From Coriobacteriales bacterium (GTDB taxonomy: Bacteria > Actinomycetota > Coriobacteriia > Coriobacteriales > UBA8131): 8,057 nucleotides of DNA. The stretch spans positions 1-8,057 of the forward strand of contig JAITUO010000220.1 of the NCBI GenBank assembly GCA_031286245.1, given 5' to 3'. Shown here piece by piece: positions 1 through 6,046 of the stretch (positions within the stretch are counted from its first letter, which is position 1; each line of letters begins with the position of its first letter). A program made the position numbers and the translations under genes. A model generated the notes under the pieces. That model worked only from the letters and a program-made list of their open reading frames with translations, had not been told where the DNA came from and ran no database searches.

Positions 1-585
1 CTGGCCATTGATCTTGGCCGCTGGGTATCAGCGACAGCGATCCGTGAGTTCGCCGAGATGCGGGAAAGCCATTTCACGAACCTCAGGATGTCAATCAACC
101 TGCATCCCCGGCATCTGGAAGAGGATAGATCCTTCGTAAGCTTCTTAGCCGAACTGCGCGACCATTACGTAGTTTTACCTGGCGAAATCGAGTTTGAAAT
201 CACCGAGCATATGGCTGTCAATGCCAGTTATGCCATGAGTGAGACTTTCCGGCAGATCCGAGATCTGGGCTTTTCCTTGACGATTGATGACCTGGGTATG
301 GGTTACTCATCGCTGAACTATATCAGTGATTATGGTGTGCATACCGTGAAGATCGATATGTCATTGATCGACAAGATCCACGACAACTATAAACAACGTG
401 AGATTGTCCGTTCAGTCGTTTTACTAGCTGGTCAATTGAATCTGGAACTGGTTGTCGAAGGGGTCGAGACCATCGAACAGGTAGAGGCGTTGACCAAGTT
501 GGGAGTGCGGGCTTTTCAAGGTTACTATTTCAGTAAGCCCTTGATGATTGAGGACTTCAAAGCCTATTTTGCAGAGCACCACTAG
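1..585 (+). CDS. EAL-domain c-di-GMP phosphodiesterase, C-terminal part (5' end outside window)
   Basis: This is the last 194 residues of an EAL domain, the family that hydrolyses cyclic di-GMP to pGpG. The frame is open from base 1, so the true start and the EAL signature itself lie upstream. Numbering from the window edge, the visible metal- and substrate-binding positions are all kept: Asn33 (SINLH), Glu66 and Glu69 (EITE), Asp96-Asp97 (IDDLG), Lys117 (VKID), Glu153 (VEGVET) and Gln173 (FQGYYFSKP). This suggests an active enzyme if the missing EAL Glu is present. Loop 6 reads DDLGMGYSSL instead of the usual DDFGTGYSSL. Upstream domains (GGDEF, PAS or membrane sensor) cannot be judged. The stop codon lies inside a 20-bp tandem duplication, and the gene converges on the MFS gene. 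The family assignment is firm; the direction of catalysis is inferred from conserved residues. Confidence 0.95.
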   Translation: MAIDLGRWVSATAIREFAEMRESHFTNLRMSINLHPRHLEEDRSFVSFLAELRDHYVVLPGEIEFEITEHMAVNASYAMSETFRQIRDLGFSLTIDDLGMGYSSLNYISDYGVHTVKIDMSLIDKIHDNYKQREIVRSVVLLAGQLNLELVVEGVETIEQVEALTKLGVRAFQGYYFSKPLMIEDFKAYFAEHH

Positions 586-610
586 CTTTTGCAGAGCACC
601 ACTAGCTTTT
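567..610. repeat. Exact tandem 20-bp duplication across the EAL stop codon
   Basis: The unit TTTTGCAGAGCACCACTAGC occurs at 567-586 and again without mismatch at 587-606, followed by a further TTTT at 607-610, giving 2.2 copies. The first copy encodes the last codons of the EAL gene (end of Phe, Ala-Glu-His-His, then TAG at 583-585). The second is untranslated. It sits in the convergent gap between the EAL and MFS genes. The perfect identity suggests a recent slippage duplication (inference). Confidence 0.95.
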
Positions 611-636
611 CAGCCTTGGCTAGCATCAAGCCCCGG

Positions 637-2220
637 TTATTCATCAGAGTTGCTGGCGACGGGCCGTTTGCCCTTGTGCTGCAGTGAGGTGAAAACTCCA
701 AGCATACAGATACAACTGAAGATTATGAAACAGATCCGCATAACAAATGCCAGATCACTGGGAGCGACCAGGTTGATCGGCTGATCCTGTAGAAACATCC
801 GCATTAAGACGACAATGATCGCCATACTGATGACTTGGCCAAAGCTGCGCATGGTACCCAGAAAAGCGGATGCCAAGCCGAGGCTGCTGCGGGGTACCAG
901 GCTCATCACTGCGTTGGTGTTCGGCGAAGCGAACAGCCCAAAACCGATGCCCATCATTATCAGATTACCAAAAATGTGGATCAGCGAACTCTCTGGGGAC
1001 ACAAAAATGAACGAGACCAGAGTCAGTGAGCAACAGGCACAACCGATTGATGCCAGGCGGAAAGGAGAGACTTTATCTGAGATCCGACCGGCAAAGATTG
1101 TAATCGTCGCCTGGGTCAGTGGTGCAGTGATCATCACCAGGCCGGCAAAGTCTGCTCCAAAACCTTTGACCTGCTGCAGGTAGATTGACAAGAGATAGTT
1201 GACGGCAAAGGTTGCCGTAAAATTAAAGAAAGCTGCGAGATTAGAAAGAGCAAAGCTCCAGTTGTTTTTGAAGAGTGCCAAGTTCAGTAGGGGAGAGCTT
1301 GCCCGACTTTCCCACCAGATGAAGGTTGCGATCAGTGTGGCACCAAGCACAGCTAAGATGATGGCAATCAAGCTGGTAGTCAGGTTGTTTAGACCCCAGG
1401 CCAGAATCGAAGTACCAATGATATAAAGGATCAGACCGGGGATGTCCAACCGGCTGACAAGCTTGCCAGATTCGGCATGACTGGAGTTTTGCGGTAGCCG
1501 CCCGAAGGCTACAGTAAATGTCAGAGCACCCATCACCGCCATGGAAATGAAGACTGCTCGCCAGCCGATATGAGCAGTTAAAAGACCGCCAACGACTGGG
1601 CCACAGGCCAGACCAAAATAAACAGCCGAGATTGTGATGCCCAGCATCCTACCGCGGATCTGAGGCGGATAGGCATCAGCCATGATCGCCTGGTTGGTAG
1701 AAAACATACAAGCGCCACCGATGCCCTGCAAGACTCTGAGCCCAATCATCACCTGGATATTTGGGGCGAAAGCTGATGAGATATTTGCCACAGTGAACAG
1801 CCCGATACCGATCATCAGGATTGTCCGACGCGAGCTGAGATCTCCTAACCTGCCGATTGGTAAAGCCAGGGCCAGAGCACAGATTGTAAATGAAGTAATC
1901 AGCCAACCGAGCATGGCAGCCGGGACATGGAACTCGGCACCAATCGTCGGGATCGAGACATTTAAGGAACTGCCAGCAAACGATGAGACAAAAGAAGCTA
2001 AGACCAGGACAAAGGTCACTGGACGGGTTTTGGATTTCGGGCTGTCGGCTAATGGAGCACTGGCTTGGAGTGCGTTTGGGGGGGCGCTTGCTGAGGATTT
2101 GTCCGCCTCGTTAACGCCTGCCGAAGCCGCGTCTGCCTCTGGAATACCCACTTCTGGGATTTCGACTCCAGACGACCCTACCTTTCGTCTTGCTGATGGA
2201 ATGTCGGTTTTTTTATCCAT
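637..2220 (-). CDS. MFS drug-type transporter, DHA2-like, 14 predicted TM helices
   Basis: A 527-residue inner-membrane permease of the major facilitator superfamily, most like the 14-helix DHA2 (EmrB/QacA) proton-coupled multidrug exporters. Residues 1-66 form an Ala/Ser/Pro/Glu-rich, probably disordered cytoplasmic tail. About fourteen hydrophobic segments follow between residues 68 and 511. Motif A is seen at 123-134 (GRLGDLSSRRTI). The antiporter motif C is seen around 203-213 (GLACGPVVGG). The Arg of motif B lies in GLRVLQGIGG near 162. The substrate cannot be told from sequence. The ATG at 2220 (MDKKTDIPS) was chosen because the frame upstream of it runs into the opposite-strand ligase gene and has no family-like sequence. 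No strong ribosome site precedes it. The gene is divergent from the aryl-CoA ligase gene, and its TAA converges on the EAL gene. The family is secure; export of a drug or metabolite is inferred. Confidence 0.93.
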   Translation of the reverse strand: MDKKTDIPSARRKVGSSGVEIPEVGIPEADAASAGVNEADKSSASAPPNALQASAPLADSPKSKTRPVTFVLVLASFVSSFAGSSLNVSIPTIGAEFHVPAAMLGWLITSFTICALALALPIGRLGDLSSRRTILMIGIGLFTVANISSAFAPNIQVMIGLRVLQGIGGACMFSTNQAIMADAYPPQIRGRMLGITISAVYFGLACGPVVGGLLTAHIGWRAVFISMAVMGALTFTVAFGRLPQNSSHAESGKLVSRLDIPGLILYIIGTSILAWGLNNLTTSLIAIILAVLGATLIATFIWWESRASSPLLNLALFKNNWSFALSNLAAFFNFTATFAVNYLLSIYLQQVKGFGADFAGLVMITAPLTQATITIFAGRISDKVSPFRLASIGCACCSLTLVSFIFVSPESSLIHIFGNLIMMGIGFGLFASPNTNAVMSLVPRSSLGLASAFLGTMRSFGQVISMAIIVVLMRMFLQDQPINLVAPSDLAFVMRICFIIFSCICMLGVFTSLQHKGKRPVASNSDE

Positions 2221-2314
2221 GGCTGGTGATTGTACGCCAAAGCCTGTAAAAAATGCTGCTGACTGGGTTATTATTATGCAATTGTTTGAGAGGTCAGATG
2301 AAAGTGAGGTAACC
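2221..2314. promoter_or_regulatory. Divergent intergenic region with likely back-to-back promoters
   Basis: This 94-bp gap separates the starts of the leftward MFS gene and the rightward ligase gene, so promoters in both directions are expected. On the plus strand TATTAT (2269-2274 and 2272-2277) could be a -10 box, giving a start near 2284 and a leader of about 30 nt to the GTG at 2315. On the minus strand CATAAT (2278 down to 2273) is a 5/6 match to a -10 box. The two therefore overlap. No good -35 box is seen on either strand, so an activator may help. The exact boxes are low confidence. Confidence 0.35.
2306..2310 (+). promoter_or_regulatory. Ribosome binding site that decides the ligase start (GAGGT)
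   Basis: GAGGT lies 4 nt before a GTG at 2315 in the ligase frame. The alternative ATG at 2276 has no purine-rich site in front of it and overlaps the proposed plus-strand -10 box. This favours GTG 2315 as the start. Confidence 0.6.
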
Positions 2315-3655
2315 GTGACCAACTCGCAGGGCAAGGTTTCCGGTGGTGAGCGTTTTTTCCAACCAGCTATCGAGTGTATGGATCGAACTGCATTGGCAGG
2401 TCTGCAACTCCAGCGTTTGCAGGATACTTTGGCCAATTGCTACAACAACATCGGTTTTTATCGCAATAGCCTGGATCAGGCTGGCATTGATCCTTTTACT
2501 TTCTCTGACTTGGATAACCTTCGATTTCTACCTTTCACTACAAAACAGGACCTGCGTGATGCCTATCCCTTTGGCATGTTTGCGATAGATGTCAAACAGG
2601 TACAGCGTTTACATGCCTCTTCTGGTACGACCGGTAATGCTACTGTGGTCGGTTATACCCAATCTGATATCGACAATTGGGGTGACCTGTTCGCCCGTTG
2701 TATTGCCCTGGTCGGTGGAGGCCCAGAGAGTATCCTTCAGGTTTCATATGGTTATGGTCTGTTCACCGGAGGACTGGGAGCCCATGAAGGTGGGATCCGC
2801 ATGGGATCGACGATTCTACCAATGAGCTCTGGTAATACCAAACGCCAGGTTCAGATGATGCGTGATTTTGCTGTTGATATCTTAGCCTGCACCCCGTCAT
2901 ATGCGCTGTTGATCGCCGATACTGCGATTGATCTTGGCTATGATCCGGCGAATGATTTTGCATTAAGTGGAGCGATCCTCGGTGCCGAACCCTGCTCCGA
3001 AGGCATGCGTCATGAGATCGAGGGTAAGCTGGGGGTCAAGGTCGTCGATATCTATGGGCTTTCCGAGGTAATGGGCCCGGGTGTCAGCTGTGAGTGCCGA
3101 TACCAGATGGGGTTGCATATGGCAGAGGATCACTTTATCACTGAAATACTTGACCCGGAAAGCTTGCAACCGTTGCCTGATGGCGAGTGGGGTGAGGTCG
3201 TCATTACTACGCTGACCAAGCAATGCTCACCTCTGATTCGTTATAGAACGCATGATATCTCACGGATCCTGCCTGGCCAGTGCTGGTGCGGACGCACTCT
3301 GCGACGCATGGATCGTATTGCTGGACGCACTGACGACATGTTGATAATCCGTGGCGTAAACGTCTTCCCCAATCAATTTGCTGAAGTATTAGCTGAGTTT
3401 ACCGAACTGACAAGCTATTATCAGATTGTTTTGACCCGCCAAGGGCCATTGGATCATGTGACTCTAAGGGTCGAGCCGACCAGTGATTTCAGTTTTGATG
3501 AGATCCGCCGCATCGAACGCCTGGAGAGGAGTGTCGGCGCAGAACTGCGCAGCAACCTCCAGGTCAACGTCGAAGTACAGGTAGTCGAACCAATGTCGAT
3601 CGAGCGCTCTGAAGGTAAGGCCAGGCGGATCATCGACAATCGCAGTGATGAGTAG
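2315..3655 (+). CDS. paaK: Phenylacetate-CoA ligase family enzyme (adenylate-forming)
   Basis: A 446-residue cytosolic enzyme of the PaaK family. These enzymes activate phenylacetate or related aryl acids with ATP to an acyl-adenylate and then transfer the acyl group to CoA. The N-terminal pattern LQLQRLQDTL...FYR..LDQAGI (residues 30-57) and LPFTTKQDLRDAYPFG (72-87) is typical. The P-loop is SSGTTGNAT at 102-110, where Ala replaces the usual Pro. YGLSEVMGPG (247-256) matches motif A5. Asp314 in YRTHD matches A7, and DDMLIIRGVNVFP (340-352) matches A8. The catalytic Lys435 lies in EGKARR. Cysteines at 259/261 (CEC) and 323/325 (CWC) occur where family members have such pairs. The length is normal. 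The GTG start was chosen from the GAGGT site. The next gene encodes a double-ACT protein, a recurrent PaaK partner in anaerobes. The exact aryl substrate is unknown, and the reaction may run in reverse to yield ATP in fermenters (inference). Confidence 0.93.
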   Translation: MTNSQGKVSGGERFFQPAIECMDRTALAGLQLQRLQDTLANCYNNIGFYRNSLDQAGIDPFTFSDLDNLRFLPFTTKQDLRDAYPFGMFAIDVKQVQRLHASSGTTGNATVVGYTQSDIDNWGDLFARCIALVGGGPESILQVSYGYGLFTGGLGAHEGGIRMGSTILPMSSGNTKRQVQMMRDFAVDILACTPSYALLIADTAIDLGYDPANDFALSGAILGAEPCSEGMRHEIEGKLGVKVVDIYGLSEVMGPGVSCECRYQMGLHMAEDHFITEILDPESLQPLPDGEWGEVVITTLTKQCSPLIRYRTHDISRILPGQCWCGRTLRRMDRIAGRTDDMLIIRGVNVFPNQFAEVLAEFTELTSYYQIVLTRQGPLDHVTLRVEPTSDFSFDEIRRIERLERSVGAELRSNLQVNVEVQVVEPMSIERSEGKARRIIDNRSDE

Positions 3656-3693
3656 ACTGCTAAATAAAAACATGGGGAGAAAACCGCAAACCT

Positions 3694-3722
3694 TTGACAA
3701 GCAGCTATCGAGCCGTAGATAC
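3694..3722 (+). promoter_or_regulatory. Possible internal promoter before the ACT gene
   Basis: A perfect -35 hexamer TTGACA stands at 3694-3699 in the 92-bp gap between the ligase and ACT genes. The best -10 candidates, TAGATA (3716-3721, 16-bp spacer) or GATACA (3718-3723), match only 3 of 6 positions. It may allow separate expression of the ACT and carboxypeptidase genes, or it may be chance. Confidence 0.3.
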
Positions 3723-3735
3723 AAAGACAGTACTT

Positions 3736-3740
3736 GGAGG
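3736..3740 (+). promoter_or_regulatory. Strong ribosome binding site for the ACT gene (GGAGG)
   Basis: A perfect GGAGG lies 7 nt before the ATG at 3748. It fixes the start there and excludes the upstream in-frame start at 3694. Confidence 0.85.
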
Positions 3741-3747
3741 GATAACC

Positions 3748-4164
3748 ATGATTGACCAATTGACTGTGTTCCTGGAAAACAAAAAGGGCCGCCTGGCAGC
3801 ACTCTGTCGAGCCTTGGGTGATGCCGGCATCTCGATGCATGCTCTGACCATTGCCGATACGGAAAGGTATGGTGTCGTAAGAATAATCGCTGACAACCCA
3901 ACAAAAGCCCAATCGGTGCTCAGCGAACAGGGGTTTCGAGCCTCATTAACCAAAGTCCTGGCAGTCGAAGTGCCGGATGTGCCTGGTGGTTTAGCCCAGC
4001 TGCTGGAAGCATTTGAGCTGGCTGATGTGAACATCGAGTATGCCTATTGCTTCTCAGCAGCTGATGGCAAGGCTATCGATGTGATCAGGATTGATGACAA
4101 TGAAGCTGCTGAAGCTGCGATCCAATCAATAGGTTACAGAGCGATTGCGTCTGAAGGACTCTAA
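3748..4164 (+). CDS. Tandem ACT-domain protein (putative amino-acid sensor)
   Basis: A 138-residue cytosolic protein made only of two ACT domains. The first covers about residues 1-68: it opens with QLTVFLENKKGRLAAL and continues with GISMHALTIADTERYGVVRII. The second covers about 69-138: AVEVPDVPGGLAQLLEAFELADVNIEYAY, then DVIRIDD. Each shows the beta-alpha-beta-beta-alpha-beta pattern and the Gly-Arg/Gly-Gly turn before helix 1 where ligands such as amino acids usually bind. There is no catalytic domain, so it should act as a small-molecule-binding regulatory partner. Stand-alone double-ACT proteins are often encoded directly after PaaK-type ligases in anaerobes, which suggests it tunes that enzyme or senses an aromatic amino acid (inference; ligand unknown). 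The start is fixed by GGAGG. It lies 92 bp after the ligase and 28 bp before the carboxypeptidase. Confidence 0.92.
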   Translation: MIDQLTVFLENKKGRLAALCRALGDAGISMHALTIADTERYGVVRIIADNPTKAQSVLSEQGFRASLTKVLAVEVPDVPGGLAQLLEAFELADVNIEYAYCFSAADGKAIDVIRIDDNEAAEAAIQSIGYRAIASEGL

Positions 4165-4192
4165 CAATGATGCCTGTTATGATTGTCTGGAT

Positions 4193-5500
4193 ATGAAAAA
4201 AAGAGACCGGTTAAATAACTTTGTCCGTCTGTTAGCGGCCCTGGTAATCGCAGCTGGAGGTTTTGGTTTATGGCCATCCAGCCAGCCGGAGTCAAGGGAC
4301 AGCTCCAGCCTGCTTGTCTCCACAGCATATGCCGATGTTCTGGCAACCGACTTAATCGGAGGCAAGCCGCAAGGCATGTACCCGATCGATGATCCACCGG
4401 ACATAGCTGCCCCCAGCGCACTGGTAGCAACTGCAGACGGGCTTATCTTATGGGAACGCAATGGTACGCTGCCATTACCGATGGCTTCGACAACCAAGAT
4501 GATGACAGCTATCATCGCCTTGGAGAATTCTCAACTGCAGCATGAGTGTCTGGTGACAATGGGAGCAGCTAATACTATTGGCACATCTGCTTCTTTGAAG
4601 CAAGGTGATGTGACAACGATGCACACTCTCTTGATTGGCCTGATGCTGCCATCGGGCAATGACGCTGCAGTCGCAATCGCTGAGAATATCGCTGGTACTG
4701 AATTCGATTTTGTAGTGATGATGAATCAAAAAGCTGTCGAGCTGGGTATGCTGAACACCAATTATGTCGATGCCTCCGGTTTGGATGAGGACAACCTCTA
4801 TTCAACAGTTGAGGATTATTTGATCTTGGCTCGTTATGCGATGCGCAATGAGGTGTTCCGCCAACTGGTTGCAATGCGGGAAGCCACCGTCATCATCAAT
4901 GGCAGGGAGATTGTCTGGAAGACAACCAACCGACTGTTTGAGATGATGGAGGGAGTCATCGGTGTTAAGACCGGTACCAATATCGAAGCCGATGCCTGTC
5001 TGGTTTCTGCTGTAGTTTACAATGGTATTACTTTTTACTGCGTGGTCTTTGGCTCACCTACCGACTACTCCCGCTATACCGACACAATCACGTTACTAAA
5101 CTGGGCTTTTAAGCACTATCGGACTGTCGATTTGATCAGTAGCACCGACAAAGTCGCTGACCTGGCATTATTGTCGTGGATCGATAAAACGGTCGGGGTA
5201 CGTGTTCCCCTGCCGATCACTATCAACATCTTTGACCTGGCTGGACCGATCAAACAGGAGGTCGAACTGGAGGATTGGCAAGGTTCAATAATTCGAGGCC
5301 AACGAGTCGGTCGTATCATCTGGAGCCAGAATGGTGAAGTGCTAGCCACCAGCGAACTGGTGGCTGACACGACTGTTGCTGAGCCTGGTTTCTGGAAGAG
5401 CTTTACCATCAGTTGGGACCGGTTCTGGGGTGGCTTTTCCGGTAAACCCAAGCATGCTTCGACCCAGTTACACCTGCCAGATATTTTACTGCTGCCATAA
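4193..5500 (+). CDS. Secreted D-alanyl-D-alanine carboxypeptidase (PBP5/DacA type, family S11)
   Basis: A 435-residue penicillin-binding protein that trims the terminal D-Ala from peptidoglycan pentapeptides outside the membrane. The N-terminus has a signal peptide: a basic start (MKKRDR), a hydrophobic core at about residues 11-27, and a possible cleavage after STAYA near residue 47. The three active-site motifs are complete: STTK at 99-102 (Ser99 nucleophile, Lys102 base), SGN at 154-156, and KTG at 259-261. A C-terminal region of about 110 residues matches the usual beta-rich PBP5 tail domain. The end (around 400-416) is rich in Trp and Phe and may touch the membrane, but no transmembrane anchor is seen. 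The ATG at 4193 was chosen because it begins the signal peptide. It lacks a clear ribosome site and may rely on coupling to the ACT gene ending 28 bp earlier. The family call is firm; the exact dac paralogue is not. Confidence 0.95.
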   Translation: MKKRDRLNNFVRLLAALVIAAGGFGLWPSSQPESRDSSSLLVSTAYADVLATDLIGGKPQGMYPIDDPPDIAAPSALVATADGLILWERNGTLPLPMASTTKMMTAIIALENSQLQHECLVTMGAANTIGTSASLKQGDVTTMHTLLIGLMLPSGNDAAVAIAENIAGTEFDFVVMMNQKAVELGMLNTNYVDASGLDEDNLYSTVEDYLILARYAMRNEVFRQLVAMREATVIINGREIVWKTTNRLFEMMEGVIGVKTGTNIEADACLVSAVVYNGITFYCVVFGSPTDYSRYTDTITLLNWAFKHYRTVDLISSTDKVADLALLSWIDKTVGVRVPLPITINIFDLAGPIKQEVELEDWQGSIIRGQRVGRIIWSQNGEVLATSELVADTTVAEPGFWKSFTISWDRFWGGFSGKPKHASTQLHLPDILLLP

Positions 5501-5507
5501 AGATTTC

Positions 5508-5516
5508 TGATATGAT
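5508..5516 (+). promoter_or_regulatory. Extended -10 promoter for the FHA gene
   Basis: TGATATGAT reads as an extended -10 element: TG, one base, then TATGAT, which is 5 of 6 to TATAAT. It starts 8 bp after the carboxypeptidase stop. The region upstream has no good -35 box, as is common for extended -10 promoters. Transcription would start near 5523 and leave a leader of about 60 nt before the ATG at 5586. It suggests the FHA gene is a separate unit from the carboxypeptidase. Confidence 0.55.
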
Positions 5517-5537
5517 ATAGGCTCGTGAGTGGTAATT

Positions 5538-5570
5538 GCCTGTAGGTCAAAAAGACCACCAAGGACAGGC
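5538..5570 (+). other. Leader hairpin upstream of the FHA gene
   Basis: GCCTGT (5538-5543) pairs with ACAGGC (5565-5570). Inside it GGTC (5545-5548) pairs with GACC (5554-5557) around a five-A loop, with a small internal bulge. It ends directly before the GGGGAG ribosome site (5571-5576). No T-run follows, so it is not an intrinsic terminator for the gene before. It may affect translation or mRNA stability; no known riboswitch class was recognised. Confidence 0.45.
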
Positions 5571-5585
5571 GGGGAGTTGAGCAAA

Positions 5586-6029
5586 ATGGATAACCATATT
5601 AAATGCCCGGCGTGTGGTGCTTTTCAGGAAGTAAATGCCAAAATCTGCAGTGAGTGCGGCCACAACTTGGCAGGTACGACAGAAGCCTTCGATCCTTTGG
5701 AGCTCTCTGGTGGTGATGTCAATCTTCCGGTCTTATCACAAGGAACACCACATTTGACCTTGACTAAGGGACCTTCCAAGGGAGGGGTATTTTATCTAGA
5801 GGAGTTCCCGATCACTGTCGGCCGTGACCCAGATTGCGATATTTTTCTCAACAACCGAACAGTATCCAGGCAACATGCCATCATCGAGCATCAAGGCGAC
5901 AGGATCATCGTCCGTGACAACCATTCCCTGAATGGCACCTGGGTCGATGGCAGCATAGTCGAGGAGGCAGAGTTGACAGACAGCTGCCTTTTACAAATCG
6001 GTACTTTTTCTATGCGGTTCAATCTTTGA
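5586..6029 (+). CDS. Zinc-ribbon and FHA-domain protein
   Basis: A 147-residue cytosolic protein. Residues 7-24 form a zinc ribbon with two CxxC pairs (Cys7/Cys10 and Cys21/Cys24). A linker of about 30 residues follows, then a forkhead-associated domain at about 56-147. The FHA signature residues that bind phosphothreonine peptides are all present: Gly79-Arg80 (VGRD), Ser94 and His97 (VSRQHA), and Asn116-Gly117 (SLNGT). It should therefore recognise a Thr-phosphorylated partner, normally made by a Hanks-type Ser/Thr kinase, though no kinase is in the window. GGGGAG at 5571-5576, 9 nt upstream, fixes the ATG. The gene converges, with 17 bp between stops, on a membrane protein that has a Thr-rich cytoplasmic tail, a possible but unproven ligand. 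The domain calls are sure; the biological process is unknown. Confidence 0.93.
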   Translation: MDNHIKCPACGAFQEVNAKICSECGHNLAGTTEAFDPLELSGGDVNLPVLSQGTPHLTLTKGPSKGGVFYLEEFPITVGRDPDCDIFLNNRTVSRQHAIIEHQGDRIIVRDNHSLNGTWVDGSIVEEAELTDSCLLQIGTFSMRFNL

Positions 6030-6046
6030 TATCAATACTGGTTTTG

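Noticed and set aside
586..636. Possible terminator between the EAL and MFS genes (CTAGC...GCTAG)
   Set aside because: The stem is 5 bp with a loose loop and no T-tract; the signal comes mostly from the 20-bp repeat.
815..1426. Plus-strand open frames inside the MFS gene
   Set aside because: They are antisense to a well-supported membrane protein, with no recognisable domain and no good ribosome sites.
1682..2314. N-terminal extension of the ligase on the plus strand
   Set aside because: It is antisense to the MFS gene and has no PaaK-like sequence. A GTG with GAGGT at 2315 gives the normal family length.
2221..2436. N-terminal extension of the MFS gene to a start at 2436 (72 extra residues)
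   Set aside because: It overlaps the ligase coding start on the other strand, its residues have no MFS character, and the ATG at 2220 leaves a complete 14-helix protein.
3672..3755. 27-codon open frame (MGRKPQ...) overlapping the ACT start
   Set aside because: No ribosome site lies in front of it and the composition is ordinary. A leader peptide is possible but unsupported.
3454..3912. Two overlapping minus-strand open frames across the ligase end and ACT start
   Set aside because: They lie opposite clear ligase and ACT coding sequence, and their translations lack any domain.
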